64,000 nt of DNA from G963667915 sp965197385 (GCA_965197385.1 CBDANA010000008.1:310001-374000), one strand, 5' to 3'. Shown: positions 8,670 through 17,821, numbered from the stretch's first letter. Notes: a model not told the origin generated them from the letters alone. A program made the numbers and translations.

Positions 8670-10898
8670 CTACCGGCGACGGCGTCTCTGCCCCTTGTGC
8701 GACGCCTGATGCCGCGTCCGCACTCGGCTCCGACGCGGCCCCCGGTTGCGCTCGGACGCCCGCACCGACTCCAGGATGTCCACCAGACCGAGATCGATCT
8801 GACGCCGCTCCAGGTCTACGCGGACGACCTGCACCGCGACCCGGTCGCCGAGACGATAGGCCTTCCCCGTCGTCTCGCCCTGCAGGAGGTAACCGCGCTC
8901 GACGAACCGGTAGTAGTCGTCTGCCATGCTCGAAATGTGCACGAGCCCTTCCACGAAATGCTCGATCAATTCGATGAATAGTCCAAAAGCCGTCACGCCA
9001 ATCACGTAGCCGTCGAACTCGTCGCCGACCTTGTCGGCCATGAACCGGACCTTCTTCCACTGCATGAGCTCGCGTTCGGCCTCCTCGGCGCGGCGCTCGA
9101 GGTCGGATGTCTGGAGGGCCAGCGCCGGCAACTCGTCGACGAGCTCCTGCCGCCGTGCCATCGACAGCCGTCCCCGCCGCGACTCACGCACGGTGCGGTG
9201 CACGACGAGGTCCGGATAGCGTCGAATTGGCGAGGTGAAATGCGTGTAGGCCGGTGCGGCGAGACCGAAATGGCCGATGCACGAGGCATCGTACCGCGCT
9301 TTCTGCATCGTTCGCAGCATCAGCAGGGCAACCGGTTTCTCCTCCGGCGTGCCACGGATCCGCTCGACCAGCCGCTGAAAGTGCGCGGGCGCCACGGACC
9401 CTTTCGGCGCGGCCAGGCTGTACCCCAGCGTCGTAATGAACGCCTCGAACTCGGCGACCTTCGTGACGTCGGGTGGATCGTGCACGCGAAACAAGGACGG
9501 CATCAGGCGCGATCGAAGGTGCTCCGCCACGACCTCATTGGCCAGCAACATGCACTCCTCGATGATCCGGTGCGCCACGTTCCGCTCCACCGTCGTGATC
9601 GCCTCGACGAGTCCCGCCTCGTCCAGGACGAACTCCGCTTCCTTCAGATCGAAGTCGATCGAGCCGCGGCGGTGCCGCCGATCGGACAGAACGCCGAACA
9701 GCTCGTGCAGCAGCTCGAACAATGGCACCAGCGCCGCGTAGCGGGAGCGGGCCTCCGGGTTCCGGTCGGTCAGGATGACGTCGACGTCGGTATAGGTCAT
9801 GCGCGCGTCACTGTTGATGACGCCCTCGTGCAGTTCGTACCGCACGACGTTGCCCCGGTCGCTGATTTCCATGAGGCACGACTGCACGAGGCGATCGACC
9901 CCTGGATTCAGGCTGCAGAGCCCGGTAGACAGCGCTTCCGGAAACATGTGGATAGCGCGATCGGGAAAGTAGACCGACGTTCCCCGGGCTCTCGCTTCGC
10001 GGTCCAGCTCGCTCCCTGGCCGCACGTAATGGGACACGTCGGCGATGTGCACGCCGAGCCACAGGTGCCCGTTGGGCAACCGTTCCAGCGTGATCGCGTC
10101 GTCGAAGTCCCGCGCGTGCTCGCCGTCGATTGTGACGGTGGTGACGTCACGGAAATCGGTTCGCCCCGCGCGGTCGCGCTCGCGCACGCGTCCGCCGAGC
10201 CGCTCCGCTTCCCGTACCGCAGCCGCACCGTGGCCGTCGGGAATGCCGTGCTTCCGGAGCATGATCTCGACGTCGACGCCAGGCGCGTCCAGTGTCCCAA
10301 GCACCTCGGTGACGCGTCCCACCGGATTCCTGGTCGCGGTCGGCCAGCGCGTCAACTCGACAACGACGACGTCGCCCAGTACGGCGCCGCCCTGTTCCTT
10401 CGTCGGCACGTGCACGTCCATGATGATTCGCCGGTCGAACGGCACGACGAAGCCCAGCCCGGACTCGTCCCGGTCGTAGCGACCGACGATGATGTCGGCG
10501 TGGCGCGCCAGAATCCGAACGATCCGGCCCTCTGTACGCTCACCCGGTCCCCGGCGCTCGAGCCGTACCACGACCCGGTCCCCGTGCATCGCCTGGTTCA
10601 GATTGGCACCTGCGATGTAGATGTCCTGGTCCTTCCCGGTCGCGGACTCCGGCGTCACGAACCCGAAGCCGCGCGGGTTGGTGTGCACCCGGCCGACGAG
10701 CAGGTTCATCTTGTCGGGCAGTCCGTACCGGTTGCCCCGAATCTGCACCAGCGCCCCGGAGGCAACCAGCGCCTTCAGCCGGCGCTGGAACCCGGAACGC
10801 TGATCCCGCGGCACCCGCAGCGCCTGCTGCAACTCGCGGGCTGTCGCCGGGTGGTCGACCCGCAACCGTATCCGATCGAGTAACTCAGTGCTCGTCAT
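8670..10898 (-). CDS. rnr: Ribonuclease R
   Basis: 3'-5' processive exoribonuclease of the RNB family that degrades structured RNA. The 742-residue protein has an N-terminal winged helix (LLDRIRLRVDHPATARELQQ), cold-shock domains, the RNB catalytic domain with HARDFDDAI and HIADVSHYV (residues ~260-300) and GTSVYFPDRAIHMFPE, and an S1 RNA-binding domain (DEFDGYVIGVTAFGLFIELI). It ends in a basic tail, as in RNase R. It is placed just upstream of selB on the same strand, so the two may be co-transcribed. Confidence 0.93.
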   Translation of the reverse strand: MTSTELLDRIRLRVDHPATARELQQALRVPRDQRSGFQRRLKALVASGALVQIRGNRYGLPDKMNLLVGRVHTNPRGFGFVTPESATGKDQDIYIAGANLNQAMHGDRVVVRLERRGPGERTEGRIVRILARHADIIVGRYDRDESGLGFVVPFDRRIIMDVHVPTKEQGGAVLGDVVVVELTRWPTATRNPVGRVTEVLGTLDAPGVDVEIMLRKHGIPDGHGAAAVREAERLGGRVRERDRAGRTDFRDVTTVTIDGEHARDFDDAITLERLPNGHLWLGVHIADVSHYVRPGSELDREARARGTSVYFPDRAIHMFPEALSTGLCSLNPGVDRLVQSCLMEISDRGNVVRYELHEGVINSDARMTYTDVDVILTDRNPEARSRYAALVPLFELLHELFGVLSDRRHRRGSIDFDLKEAEFVLDEAGLVEAITTVERNVAHRIIEECMLLANEVVAEHLRSRLMPSLFRVHDPPDVTKVAEFEAFITTLGYSLAAPKGSVAPAHFQRLVERIRGTPEEKPVALLMLRTMQKARYDASCIGHFGLAAPAYTHFTSPIRRYPDLVVHRTVRESRRGRLSMARRQELVDELPALALQTSDLERRAEEAERELMQWKKVRFMADKVGDEFDGYVIGVTAFGLFIELIEHFVEGLVHISSMADDYYRFVERGYLLQGETTGKAYRLGDRVAVQVVRVDLERRQIDLGLVDILESVRASERNRGPRRSRVRTRHQASHKGQRRRRR

Positions 10899-10973
10899 CG
10901 AAAGACCACATACTTCAACACGCCCTCCGACACACCACGGCGCCCGCGACGTGGACGCGCATGCACGACGCCC

Positions 10974-12276
10974 CTAGCAGGCTGCTGAAGAACCCGGGTA
11001 TCGGGCTGTTTTCTTAAGCATCATGCGGGTAACGACCGCCCGACGACCGTGCGCACGGGTGTGCGCTGACCCCGATGAGGGGGCCGGCGACACGCGCGGC
11101 CGGCGAGCAGGGACACGTCGCCTCCAGATTCCGCAGGCGGACCAAGTTATAGGCCGTGGCGGCGAAAGTGAGCTGCCACTCGACGAGTGGGACGCCGCGA
11201 GGCCGGAGCTTGCGCAAACCACCGACGGTCTGCCTCCACCCAAAGACCTGTTCCACGAGTTTTCGTTTCCGCTGACTCACGTGAGAACCCGCATGCCGGG
11301 TGGGCCGACCATCAATCGCCCGCCAGCGGACCTTCTGCGCCACGTGGGGCGTGACGTCCCGGACGCGGACATCGGCGACGAAGCTCGCCACATCGTAGCC
11401 CTTGTCTGCTCCGACCGTGCTGCCCGGCGGCGCGCTGGCCTCCAGCAACAGTGCCGCCGCCTCGCGTTCGGCGGTCCCCGTCGCGTGGGTCGCACAGACG
11501 TTGGCGACGAGCCCCTGCCGATTATCCAACAGCACGTGGCCCAGAGACGCCAGCTTCGCCTCCTTCCCTTGGCCCTTCCGATGCAGCATCGCCGCCGGAT
11601 CAGTCGTCGACTGGTGCGTGTCGTTGCGCCGCCGCTCGCCGTGGAAGTCGACCGTGGGATTCCCGGGGTCATCGGGGGGCGCGCGCGGCGCGGCGTCCCG
11701 GCATCGGAAGCTCTTCAGGCTGGCCCAGGCTTCCAACTGCGTCCCGTCCACCGTGAAATGCTCGTCCGAGAGCAGACCGGCCGCCCGGGCGTGGGCCTGG
11801 ACCGCATCAACGAAGGCGGCCGCGCCATCCCCCGCCAGCAGCCGGTCACGATTCTTGGTAAACGTCGTGGGATGCCAGACCGGGTCGTCCATATGCAAGC
11901 CGACGAACCAGCGGAACAGCAGGTTGTCGTTGAGCTCTTCCAGCAGCAGCCGTTCGCTCCGGATCGTGTACAGCACCTGCAGCAACAGGGCCCGCAACAA
12001 TGGCTCAGGCGGGATCGACGGACGTCCCGTCTTGGCGTACAGGCCGGCGAACCTGCGCGACATCGTCTTCAGCGCGTGATCCGTCAGCGCGCGGACCGCG
12101 CGGAGCGGAGGATCGGCCGGCACGCGCTGTTCCGGCGACCGGTAACTGAACATGTGATGGGTCTGCTCATCGTGTCCGCGCATGAGGTGGCTCCCTTCAG
12201 CAATATTGGGAGCATGGGAGTACGCCGGGATCGATCTGTCGATCCCATTCCACGGACTTTTTCAGCAGCCTGCTAG
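10974..12276. mobile_element. IS5-type insertion sequence (1295 bp) with CTAG target duplication
   Basis: The element spans 10978-12272 and is bounded by CTAG direct repeats (10974-10977 and 12273-12276), agreeing with the YTAR target preference of IS5 elements. Terminal inverted repeats are CAGGCTGCTGAAGAA on the left and, on the complement of the right end, CAGGCTGCTGAAAAA. It carries one transposase gene on the minus strand. It has landed at the CTAG on the left border of a family A repeat (copy 5), whose first three bases are missing. Confidence 0.9.
11014..12183 (-). CDS. IS5-family transposase (DDE)
   Basis: A 389-residue transposase. The N-terminal region (PADPPLRAVRALTDHAL, then FAGLYAKTGRPSIPPEPLLR) and the DDE core are typical of IS5: first Asp in FTVDGTQLEAWAS, second Asp in VGADKGYD, and Glu in the KLVEQVFGW segment with the Y-(2)-R-(3)-E arrangement. 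The frame is intact from ATG at 12183 to the stop, so the element may be active. The C-terminal 40 residues are Cys/Arg-rich and not conserved. Its TIRs start CAG, as do most family A and B repeats here. Confidence 0.9.
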   Translation of the reverse strand: MRGHDEQTHHMFSYRSPEQRVPADPPLRAVRALTDHALKTMSRRFAGLYAKTGRPSIPPEPLLRALLLQVLYTIRSERLLLEELNDNLLFRWFVGLHMDDPVWHPTTFTKNRDRLLAGDGAAAFVDAVQAHARAAGLLSDEHFTVDGTQLEAWASLKSFRCRDAAPRAPPDDPGNPTVDFHGERRRNDTHQSTTDPAAMLHRKGQGKEAKLASLGHVLLDNRQGLVANVCATHATGTAEREAAALLLEASAPPGSTVGADKGYDVASFVADVRVRDVTPHVAQKVRWRAIDGRPTRHAGSHVSQRKRKLVEQVFGWRQTVGGLRKLRPRGVPLVEWQLTFAATAYNLVRLRNLEATCPCSPAARVAGPLIGVSAHPCARSSGGRYPHDA

Positions 12277-12465
12277 CCCGTGGTGAACGTCCAGCGACGC
12301 ACCGAGACCCCGCTGAACTAAGGCCAAGGCCGCGGTGGGCCCGAGGGAGGCGCGAGGAGGGAGAATACCGGGAGTATGTGACCCATCGTGGACAACGCCC
12401 AACGCCGCCGAAGCCGGGATGCAGCGCCGGTCGAATGCAGCTGGACTCCCACCACGGGCTGCTAG
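12273..12465 (-). repeat. Family A element, copy 5 (adjacent to the IS)
   Basis: It starts CCCGTGGTGAACGTCC after the right CTAG of the IS and ends CCACCACGGGCTG before CTAG at 12462-12465. The core reads in reverse orientation (CCGGGAGTATGTGACCCATC). The length is about 185 bp. The first three bases (CAG) of the usual end are lost at the IS junction. Confidence 0.8.
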
Positions 12466-12506
12466 CGCCTGGATGCGGCCGCGACGTAATCCGACGGGCG
12501 ATCTGA

Positions 12507-12797
12507 TCAATGAACGTTACGAGGGTCGGACAACGCCGACACGTGCGTGACCAGGTCGAACTGCCTTAACAGCCGGCTGACCACTTCGTCCGCATCGTCC
12601 TTGCAGCACAGCTGCTCGAGCCGCGCAAGAATCCGGGCCAGCGCCGCCTCGGCCTCGAAGATGGCATCGTCCGAAAACGACTCTCGCTGCTGCTGCAGAC
12701 ACCGTTGATGTTTGATGAACTCTTCGCGGTAGAACTCGGTCCGCACCGACGTGGGGGCGGCACGCGAGCGCGCCTGGGGGCTGAGGCCGTCTGACAT
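12507..12797 (-). CDS. Small hypothetical protein, helical
   Basis: A 96-residue, mostly helical and charged protein with no signal peptide or membrane segment. The middle has FYREEFIKHQRCLQQQRESF and then AALARILARLEQLCCKDDAD; the CC pair and the Leu/Arg-rich helix are the only notable features. ATG at 12797 is preceded by AGGAG at good spacing, which supports a real gene. I do not recognise a family. It sits between two A repeats. Confidence 0.55.
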   Translation of the reverse strand: MSDGLSPQARSRAAPTSVRTEFYREEFIKHQRCLQQQRESFSDDAIFEAEAALARILARLEQLCCKDDADEVVSRLLRQFDLVTHVSALSDPRNVH

Positions 12798-12943
12798 GCA
12801 ACTCCTGATCAGGCTCGTGGCTTGATCATCAGTCTAAGCTCCCCCGCCCCTTCGTGTCAAACACGGACGGGCTCCTAGAGCGGTGCCGTGCGGCGCGCGC
12901 GGCCCCGCCCGGAAGATATGTTGCGAACGACTGGGACAGGACA

Positions 12944-13121
12944 CTACAACCCATCTCATAAACCACGGCGAGGCACCGAGGGCGTCGAGGCGCCCGTCCC
13001 GCCAGGCGCGAGGAGGGAGAATACCGGCCGTATTTGACCCATCGGGGACAACGCCCAACGCCGCCCCTGACGGGATGCATCGGCGGCCGAATGCCGGCGT
13101 GGTTTATGAGATGGGTTCTAG
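12944..13121 (-). repeat. Family A core with foreign termini (170 bp), copy 6
   Basis: Exactly 170 bp (12948-13117) between CTAC and CTAG. The core is family A in reverse orientation (GAGGGAGAATACCGGCCGTA, then TTTGACCCATCGGGGACAAC), but the ends are AACCCATCTCATAAACCACG and its inverted partner instead of CAGCCCGTGGTGAAAGTCCC. The right CTAG provides the TAG stop of gatB. Confidence 0.85.
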
Positions 13122-14563
13122 TCCTCGATCGCCGCCCGTAGCAGCGTGTGGACGAGCTTCGGGTTCGCCTTCCCTCGGGTCGCTCGCATGACCTGTCCCA
13201 CGAGGAAGCTCAGCGCACCGCCCTTGCCCGATCGGTACTGCGCGACCGCGTCCGCGTGCTCCGTCAACACGTCGCGGATGACCGCCTCCAGCGCGCCCGC
13301 GTCGTCGATCTGCGCCAGGCCTTCCCGTTCCACGATGGCCTCAGCCGCGTCGCCCGTCGCGTACATCTTCTCGAACATCTCTTTGGCGACCGTCCCGTTG
13401 ACGATCCCGCGCTCGACGAGGCCGAGCAACTCCGCCAGGGCGGTCGGCAACAGCCGCGCCCTGATGACCTCCACGTCGTCGGTGCCCAGCTCGTTCATCT
13501 TGCGATTGACTTCGCCGAGGGTCCAGTTGAGAGCCAGCTTCACCTGCCCAATCGCCACCACCAACTCCTCGAAGTAGGCAGCCAAGCCCGGCCGGACCTG
13601 CGTCAACTGCACGGCCTGCGCCCGGGTGAGGCCGTGGGTCGTCATGAGGCGGCTCCGGCGCGCCTCTGGCAGCTCGGGGACCGCGACGCGGACCTCGTCT
13701 ACCCAGGCGTCGCTCACCTGCAGCGGCGGCAGATCGGGCTCCGGGAAATACCGGTAGTCGTGCGCCTCCTCCTTGCTGCGCATGGCCACGGTGCGACCGG
13801 CCTCCGCATCCCAGAGCCGCGTTTCCTGGACAATACGCTGTCCGGCGGTCAGCGCGTCAGATTGCCGTCGGATCTCGTAGGCTACCGCCCGCTCGAGAAA
13901 ACGGAACGAATTCAGATTCTTGACCTCCGCCTTGACGCCGAGCGCCGCCTGCCCCTTCGGGCGGACCGACACGTTGGCGTCGCAGCGCAGGCTGCCCTCC
14001 TCCATGTTGCCGTCGTTGACCCCAATCGCGACCAGGATCTCACGAAGCGCCGCAAAGAACTCCTTGGCGTGGCTCGCCGATCGCATGTCCGGCTCGGTCA
14101 CGATCTCGATTAGCGGCACGCCGCTGCGGTTGAAATCGACGTAGGACTTCCGGTCGGAATCTGGGAACCCCTCGTGCAGCGACTTGCCGGCGTCCTCTTC
14201 GAGATGGATCCGGATCAGCCCGACCTCGACGCCGGCTCCGGGCACCCGTAGGCGCCCGCCGGTCGCCAGCGGCAGCTCGTACTGCGAAATCTGGTAGCCC
14301 TTTGGAAGATCCGGATAGAAGTAGTTCTTGCGAGCGAAGATTGACGACGGCTGCACCTGACACTCCAGCGCCAGTGCCGCCCTGATGCCCAAGGTCACTG
14401 CAGCCCGGTTGAGCACGGGCAACGCGCCCGGCAAGCCTAGACACACGGGGCACCCGTGCACGTTCGGCGGCGCGCCGAAGGTCGTGCTGCACCCGCAGAA
14501 GATCTTCGTCCGGGTCAGCAACTGGGCGTGAATCTCGAGGCCAATGACCGGTTCGATCTCCAT
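13118..14563 (-). CDS. gatB: Aspartyl/glutamyl-tRNA amidotransferase subunit B
   Basis: Subunit of the GatCAB complex that converts Glu-tRNA(Gln) and Asp-tRNA(Asn). The 481-residue protein begins MEIEPVIGLEIHAQLLTRTK with the metal-binding CGCSTTFGAPPNVHGCPVC region near residues 23-41, followed by the GIRIHLEEDAGK-like stretch (RIHLEEDAGKSLHEG), DFNRSGVPLIEIVTEPD, and the C-terminal YqeY-like domain ending LLRAAIED. Length is normal. gatA and gatC are not adjacent. The stop codon is provided by repeat A copy 6. Confidence 0.96.
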   Translation of the reverse strand: MEIEPVIGLEIHAQLLTRTKIFCGCSTTFGAPPNVHGCPVCLGLPGALPVLNRAAVTLGIRAALALECQVQPSSIFARKNYFYPDLPKGYQISQYELPLATGGRLRVPGAGVEVGLIRIHLEEDAGKSLHEGFPDSDRKSYVDFNRSGVPLIEIVTEPDMRSASHAKEFFAALREILVAIGVNDGNMEEGSLRCDANVSVRPKGQAALGVKAEVKNLNSFRFLERAVAYEIRRQSDALTAGQRIVQETRLWDAEAGRTVAMRSKEEAHDYRYFPEPDLPPLQVSDAWVDEVRVAVPELPEARRSRLMTTHGLTRAQAVQLTQVRPGLAAYFEELVVAIGQVKLALNWTLGEVNRKMNELGTDDVEVIRARLLPTALAELLGLVERGIVNGTVAKEMFEKMYATGDAAEAIVEREGLAQIDDAGALEAVIRDVLTEHADAVAQYRSGKGGALSFLVGQVMRATRGKANPKLVHTLLRAAIED

Positions 14564-14601
14564 GACGTCGCAAGGCTCAGGTGCCAGCCGGCGTGAGGCT
14601 G

Positions 14602-16200
14602 CTAGACCCTCGGACCAGCCCCTGCCACGTCCGGACCGGCGTCCGCTTCAAACGTCTTGAAATTGTCGGCGAACATCACAGCCAACCGCGCCACCTGTGC
14701 ATCGTAGTCGGTCGGCCGATTCCAGGTCTGCCTAGGCACGAGCACGTCCGGCGGAACGCCGGGACATTCCGTGGGCACGTCCACCCGGAACACCGGGTCT
14801 TGCCGGTACGTCGCCCCGTCGAGCGCGCCGGATAGGACGGCACGAACCATCGCGCGGGTGTGCGCGATCGGCATCCGCGAGCCGACGCCGAAGGGCCCAC
14901 CCGTCCACCCGGTGTTCACGAGCCAGACCGACGTGCCGTGCCACGCAATCCGCTCGCCGAGCAGTTTCGCATAGACCGTCGGATGCCAGGCCATGAACGG
15001 CGCGCCGAAACAGGTGCTGAAGGTCGCCTTGGGCTCCGTCACGCCGCGCTCCGTCCCGGCAACCTTCGCGGTGTATCCGGAGAGGAAGTGATACATGGCG
15101 GCCGGCAGCGTCAGCCGTGCTACCGGAGGCAGGACGCCGAACGCGTCGGCAGTCAGCATCAGCACGTGCCGGGGATGCCCGCCCCGCCCCGAGGCCACGA
15201 AGTTCTCGATGAACGAGATGGGGTAGGCGCCTCGGGTGTTCTCGGTCAAGGAGTCGTCGTCCAGATCCAGCTGCCGGGTCGTTGGATCCAGGACGACGTT
15301 CTCGAGCAGCGTTCCGAATCGCCGGGTGGTGGCATGGATCTGGGGCTCAGCCTCGGCCGAGAGACGGATCAGCTTCGCGTAGCAGCCCGCCTCGAAGTTG
15401 AAAATCCCGTCGTCCGACCACCCGTGCTCATCATCGCCGATGAGGCTGCGGTCGACGTCGCTCGACAGGGTCGTCTTGCCGGTGCCCGACAGCCCGAAGA
15501 AGAGCGCCGTATCACCATCCGCACCGCGGTTGGCTGAGCAGTGCATCGGCATGACCGAGCGAAGCGGCAGCAGATAATTCATCACCGTGAAGATTGACTT
15601 CTTGATTTCGCCCGCGTAGCCCGTCCCCCCAATGAGGACGAGGCGCTTGCCGAAGTGCACGGCAATCACCGTGGGTGAATTCGTCCCGTGGCGCGCTGGG
15701 TCGGTGCGAAACGTCGGCGCGTTGAGCACGGTGAACTCCGGCGTGTGCGCCGCCAGGCGAACCGGATCCTCTTCCCGGATGAACATGTGGCGCGCGAACA
15801 AGTTGTGCCATGCCGTCTCGGTGATGATCCGAATCGGCAGTCGATACTGCGGGTCGGCGCCGGCGTATCCGTCTCGCACGTACAGCTCCTGCTCGCCGAG
15901 ATGCGTCAGCAGGTCGCGATGGAGCGTCTCGAACGACTCCGGCGCCAGCGGGCGGTTCACCGTGCCCCACCAGACGTGCGCCTCGCTCGACGCCTCGCGA
16001 ACGATGAACTTGTCGTTCGGCGACCGGCCCGTGTGCGGCGCCGTCTGGCACACGAGCGGCCCCGACTCGGCGATGGCACCCTCGCCCCGCCGAACCGCGG
16101 CCTCGACAAGCGACGCGACGCTGAGATTCCAGTGGACGGCGGGAGCGTTGGAGAGGCCATGGGCGTCGAGACCGACGCCCGGCGCGACCTGGGTGGACAT
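14602..16200 (-). CDS. pckA: Phosphoenolpyruvate carboxykinase (ATP)
   Basis: Converts oxaloacetate to PEP with ATP, the first committed step of gluconeogenesis. The 532-residue protein has the substrate region APHTGRSPNDKFIVRE, the oxaloacetate/metal region with GGTGYAGEIKKSIFTVMNYL, the P-loop GLSGTGKTTLSSD, and downstream FNFEAGCYAK and NTGWTGGPFGVGSRM. The ATG at 16200 (MSTQVAP) is chosen over a longer GTG/ATG frame because only it matches the family length and AGGGAAT precedes it. The upstream 210 bp, up to repeat A copy 7, hold no gene. Confidence 0.96.
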   Translation of the reverse strand: MSTQVAPGVGLDAHGLSNAPAVHWNLSVASLVEAAVRRGEGAIAESGPLVCQTAPHTGRSPNDKFIVREASSEAHVWWGTVNRPLAPESFETLHRDLLTHLGEQELYVRDGYAGADPQYRLPIRIITETAWHNLFARHMFIREEDPVRLAAHTPEFTVLNAPTFRTDPARHGTNSPTVIAVHFGKRLVLIGGTGYAGEIKKSIFTVMNYLLPLRSVMPMHCSANRGADGDTALFFGLSGTGKTTLSSDVDRSLIGDDEHGWSDDGIFNFEAGCYAKLIRLSAEAEPQIHATTRRFGTLLENVVLDPTTRQLDLDDDSLTENTRGAYPISFIENFVASGRGGHPRHVLMLTADAFGVLPPVARLTLPAAMYHFLSGYTAKVAGTERGVTEPKATFSTCFGAPFMAWHPTVYAKLLGERIAWHGTSVWLVNTGWTGGPFGVGSRMPIAHTRAMVRAVLSGALDGATYRQDPVFRVDVPTECPGVPPDVLVPRQTWNRPTDYDAQVARLAVMFADNFKTFEADAGPDVAGAGPRV

Positions 16201-16407
16201 GTGAGGATTCCCTACCCTGCCACGCAATGGGCCGGCTCGATGACGCCGCTCCCGAGGCAGTCGCCGTACCGGCATCGACCGCATGGAGTGGAGGGCGCCC
16301 GCACGTACATCGGGGATCGTACCTGCCGCGTTCGAGCGAAGTCAACCAGCACCGGTTCGGCAGCGCCCGGCCTTCGGTGTGCGATGCCGCTTCTTGACCC
16401 ATTGCGG

Positions 16408-16585
16408 CTAACAGCCCGTGGTACAAGTCCCGCATCGCACCGAGCCCGTCGAGGCGCCCGCCTCGCCAGGCGCGAGGAGGGAGAATACCGGGAGTATTTG
16501 ACCCATCGTGGACAACGCCCAGCGCCGCCCATGGCGGGATGCCTCGGCGGGCGAATGCAGCGGGACTTGCACCACGGTCTGTTAA
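16408..16585 (-). repeat. Family A palindromic element, copy 7 (170 bp)
   Basis: Exactly 170 bp (16412-16581) between CTAA (16408-16411) and TTAA (16582-16585). Left end CAGCCCGTGGTACAAGTCCC, right end GGGACTTGCACCACGGTCTG. The core is in reverse orientation (CCGGGAGTATTTGACCCATC). It lies between divergently transcribed pckA and the SpoIID-like gene. The stretch 16201-16407 holds no recognisable gene. Confidence 0.88.
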
Positions 16586-16629
16586 CTTCCCGACACGTCA
16601 CGTCCGATAGTCCGGACGAGCGACGAGCC

Positions 16630-17724
16630 ATGACACGAGACGTAATCGCGAACGCAGCTCCCGCGCGGTGCCGTCGCGCGCAGATTCAGCGCTGGGTCTT
16701 GCTGGCTCTCGCGCTCACTGTCGCCGGCTGTGCCTCATCCACCACGATGCGCCCCCGGGTATCGCCCAGTCCACGGCCGGACCGAGCCGCCAATGCGCGA
16801 GTCCTCCGCGTCGAGGTCGTCGACGAGGGACAGACGCGCGTCGTGACCCTGCCGCTCGAAGACTATGTCACCGGATCGGTGCTGGCCGAAGTCGCGCTCG
16901 GGGCATTACCCAATGCGGCAGTCATCCAGGTCGCGCGACTGCAAGCGGTGCTCGCGCGCACTTATGCGGCCGCTAACCGGGGTCGTCACGCCCAGGAGGG
17001 TTTCGATCTCTGCTCCGATACGCACTGCCAGCTCTATCGTGCACCCGGGCAGTTCACCGCGCAGTTCCAGTCGGTGGCAACCGCGGCCGCCGCCGACACC
17101 CGGGGCCTGGTCCTCGCCCATGAGGGACGCTCCATTCAGGCGCTCTTTCACTCCGATTGCGGCGGGCACACGAGTGACGCCGGCGTCGTCTGGGGTGGCC
17201 CCACGCCGCCCTACCTCCTCGCCGTACCCGATGCACTCGAGACCGAGACGCACCGCACGTGGCGCTTCGAGGCGGCCGTCGACGAGGTCCTGGCCGCGCT
17301 CAATGGCGATGTCCGAACCCGCGTCGGCGCGCGGCTGGACCGGATCGACGTCGTCGAACGCGATATCGCGGGGCGCGCGGTGCGTGCCGTCATCGACGGG
17401 GAGTCGGCGCGCATGGTCCGCGGTGAAGAGCTCCGTGCCGTCCTCACCGCCGCGTTCGGGGCACGCACGATCCAGAGCACGCGACTCGCGGTGGACCGAA
17501 AGGGCGAGACGCTCGTGTTCACCGGCTCGGGCTTCGGTCACGGCGTTGGGCTCTGCCAGGTCGGCGCTATCGCGCGCGCAGCCCAAGGACGCCCCTTCCA
17601 CCAGATCCTGCAGCACTACTACTCTGGGGTCCGGCTGGAGCACCTGAGCGCTATCCGCGTCGCCGCTATTCCCCCTGGGGATCCGCTAGGAGACCCCCCA
17701 CCCACCGGCGCGCTGCCTCACTAG
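16630..17724 (+). CDS. SpoIID/LytB-domain lipoprotein (putative peptidoglycan-acting)
   Basis: A 364-residue protein with a lipoprotein signal (WVLLALALTVAGC, lipobox VAGC) and a SpoIID/LytB domain: LPLEDYVTGSVLAEV, the LQAVLARTYAAANRG region, DTRGLVL, LFHSDCGGHTSDAGVVWGG, and FTGSGFGHGVGLCQVGAIAR near the end. SpoIID proteins cleave denuded glycan strands in sporulating Firmicutes; SpoIID-like proteins also occur in non-sporulating Gram-negatives, where they probably remodel the wall. The N-terminal reading frame extends far upstream through repeat A copy 7, but the lipoprotein start at 16630 is clearly the gene start. Its TAG stop lies in a family B end. Confidence 0.85.
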   Translation: MTRDVIANAAPARCRRAQIQRWVLLALALTVAGCASSTTMRPRVSPSPRPDRAANARVLRVEVVDEGQTRVVTLPLEDYVTGSVLAEVALGALPNAAVIQVARLQAVLARTYAAANRGRHAQEGFDLCSDTHCQLYRAPGQFTAQFQSVATAAAADTRGLVLAHEGRSIQALFHSDCGGHTSDAGVVWGGPTPPYLLAVPDALETETHRTWRFEAAVDEVLAALNGDVRTRVGARLDRIDVVERDIAGRAVRAVIDGESARMVRGEELRAVLTAAFGARTIQSTRLAVDRKGETLVFTGSGFGHGVGLCQVGAIARAAQGRPFHQILQHYYSGVRLEHLSAIRVAAIPPGDPLGDPPPTGALPH

Positions 17725-17746
17725 GAGCCCGTCCGAGTATTCGCGT
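17721..17746 (+). repeat. Solo left end of family B
   Basis: CTAGGAGCCCGTCCGAGTAT followed by TCGCGTGCG matches the family B left end. The CTAG contains the TAG stop of the SpoIID-like gene. The interior and right end are absent, so it is a truncated copy. Confidence 0.6.
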
Positions 17747-17821
17747 GCGTCCAATCCGGCTAACTCGTTGGCCGCGCGTCGCTTGGCCAACCCAGCCGCC
17801 ACCCCGCGCGCCGGGATGTAA

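Noticed and set aside
9198..10883. Long open frame on the + strand across rnr
   Set aside because: It is the antisense shadow of RNase R and contains no family motifs; GC-rich coding DNA often leaves such frames open.
14602..14604. pckA stop in GGCTGCTAG as a family A end
   Set aside because: Only about nine bases match and no CGTGG follows; the resemblance could be chance.
15688..16629. N-terminal extension of the SpoIID-like frame through pckA antisense and repeat A copy 7
   Set aside because: The extension is antisense to pckA and reads repeat sequence; the lipoprotein signal at 16630 is the credible start.
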